From DAONBD01 sp964525485 (lineage in GTDB: Bacteria > Patescibacteriota > Gracilibacteria > UBA1369 > LOWO2-01-FULL-3), in assembly GCA_964525485.1 (NCBI GenBank), contig CAZGHH010000017.1, forward strand, positions 1-22,005: a DNA stretch of 22,005 nucleotides, read 5' to 3'. Numbering within the stretch: the first letter of the stretch is position 1; the number at the start of each line of letters is the position of its first letter. The notes beneath the pieces are model-generated. The model saw only the letters and a list, made by a program, of their open reading frames with translations. It was not told where the DNA came from and made no database searches. A program made the position numbers and the translations under genes. Below, in pieces: positions 21,951 to 22,005 of this stretch.

Positions 21951-22005
21951 TGGTGCCGGGGGGCAGAATCGGACTGCCGACACCACGATTTTCAGTCGTG
22001 TGCTC
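21951..22005 (-). tRNA. tRNA-Phe (GAA), 5' part outside the window
   Basis: Positions 22-76 of a tRNA on the minus strand; the first 21 nt lie beyond the end. Seen in order: 3' D-stem GAGC, A26, anticodon stem CACGA/TCGTG with loop CTGAAAA (anticodon GAA), variable loop GTGTC, T stem GGCAG/CTGCC with loop TCCGATT, acceptor 3' strand CCCCGGC, A73, and an encoded CCA. The 55 nt fit standard numbering exactly. The T loop has C at position 55 instead of the near-universal U. Confidence 0.92.

Noticed and set aside
1..22005. Insertion sequence, prophage or integrated element
   Set aside because: No transposase, integrase, terminal inverted repeats or att-like duplication was seen. The partial tRNA at the end has no adjoining integrase.

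Overview
The window is 22 kb of AT-rich, densely packed bacterial DNA, probably from a metagenome-assembled genome, because a run of exactly 100 Ns marks a scaffold gap at 12823-12922. The best guess is a Candidate Phyla Radiation (Patescibacteria) genome, perhaps Peregrinibacteria-like. The reasons are a lone RuBisCO of form II or II/III type, small stand-alone genes, a sortase plus lipoproteins, and several recognisable enzymes whose key residues have changed. UGA never occurs inside the reading frames and is used once as a stop (ligA). That argues against the UGA=Gly code of Gracilibacteria/Absconditabacteria. The taxonomy is inference.

Layout. 13-1213 (minus): a probable RelB-type antitoxin/toxin pair with a near-consensus promoter, then a cysteine-rich YkgJ-like protein. 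1332-2633 (minus): RuBisCO large subunit. 2855-6492 (plus): comF, a GT4 glycosyltransferase and a PHP-type DNA polymerase X, spaced 21 and 23 nt apart and probably one operon. 6557-9829 (plus): a lipoprotein closed by a strong terminator, a second glycosyltransferase, and dnaX. 9830-11944 (minus): ligA, meeting dnaX tail to tail with no spacer. 12005-14100 (plus): an Ala/Pro-rich repeat protein broken by the N gap, and a small coiled-coil protein. 14102-14956 (minus): sortase. 15062-17404 (plus): a Rel/SpoT (p)ppGpp enzyme with four added transmembrane helices. 17408-21044 (minus): a four-gene operon, read from 21044 downward, of a CDF metal transporter fused to a NifX-like domain, a 3-dehydroquinate-dehydratase-like protein, YchF GTPase and a HisA-like barrel. 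21200-21373 (plus): a 57-residue lipoprotein. 21455-21835 (minus): a ribosome hibernation factor. 21951-22005 (minus): the 3' part of tRNA-Phe.

Themes. Replication and repair genes cluster (polX, dnaX, ligA, with comF nearby). Envelope functions are two glycosyltransferases, two lipoproteins and a sortase. Stress and translation control are Rel, HPF, YchF and the toxin-antitoxin pair. No clear Shine-Dalgarno sequence precedes any of the genes, and several -10 boxes lie so close to the start codon that the mRNAs should be leaderless or nearly so. The most unusual content is the membrane-anchored Rel protein, and the operon in which three of four products belong to known families but have altered active or metal sites.
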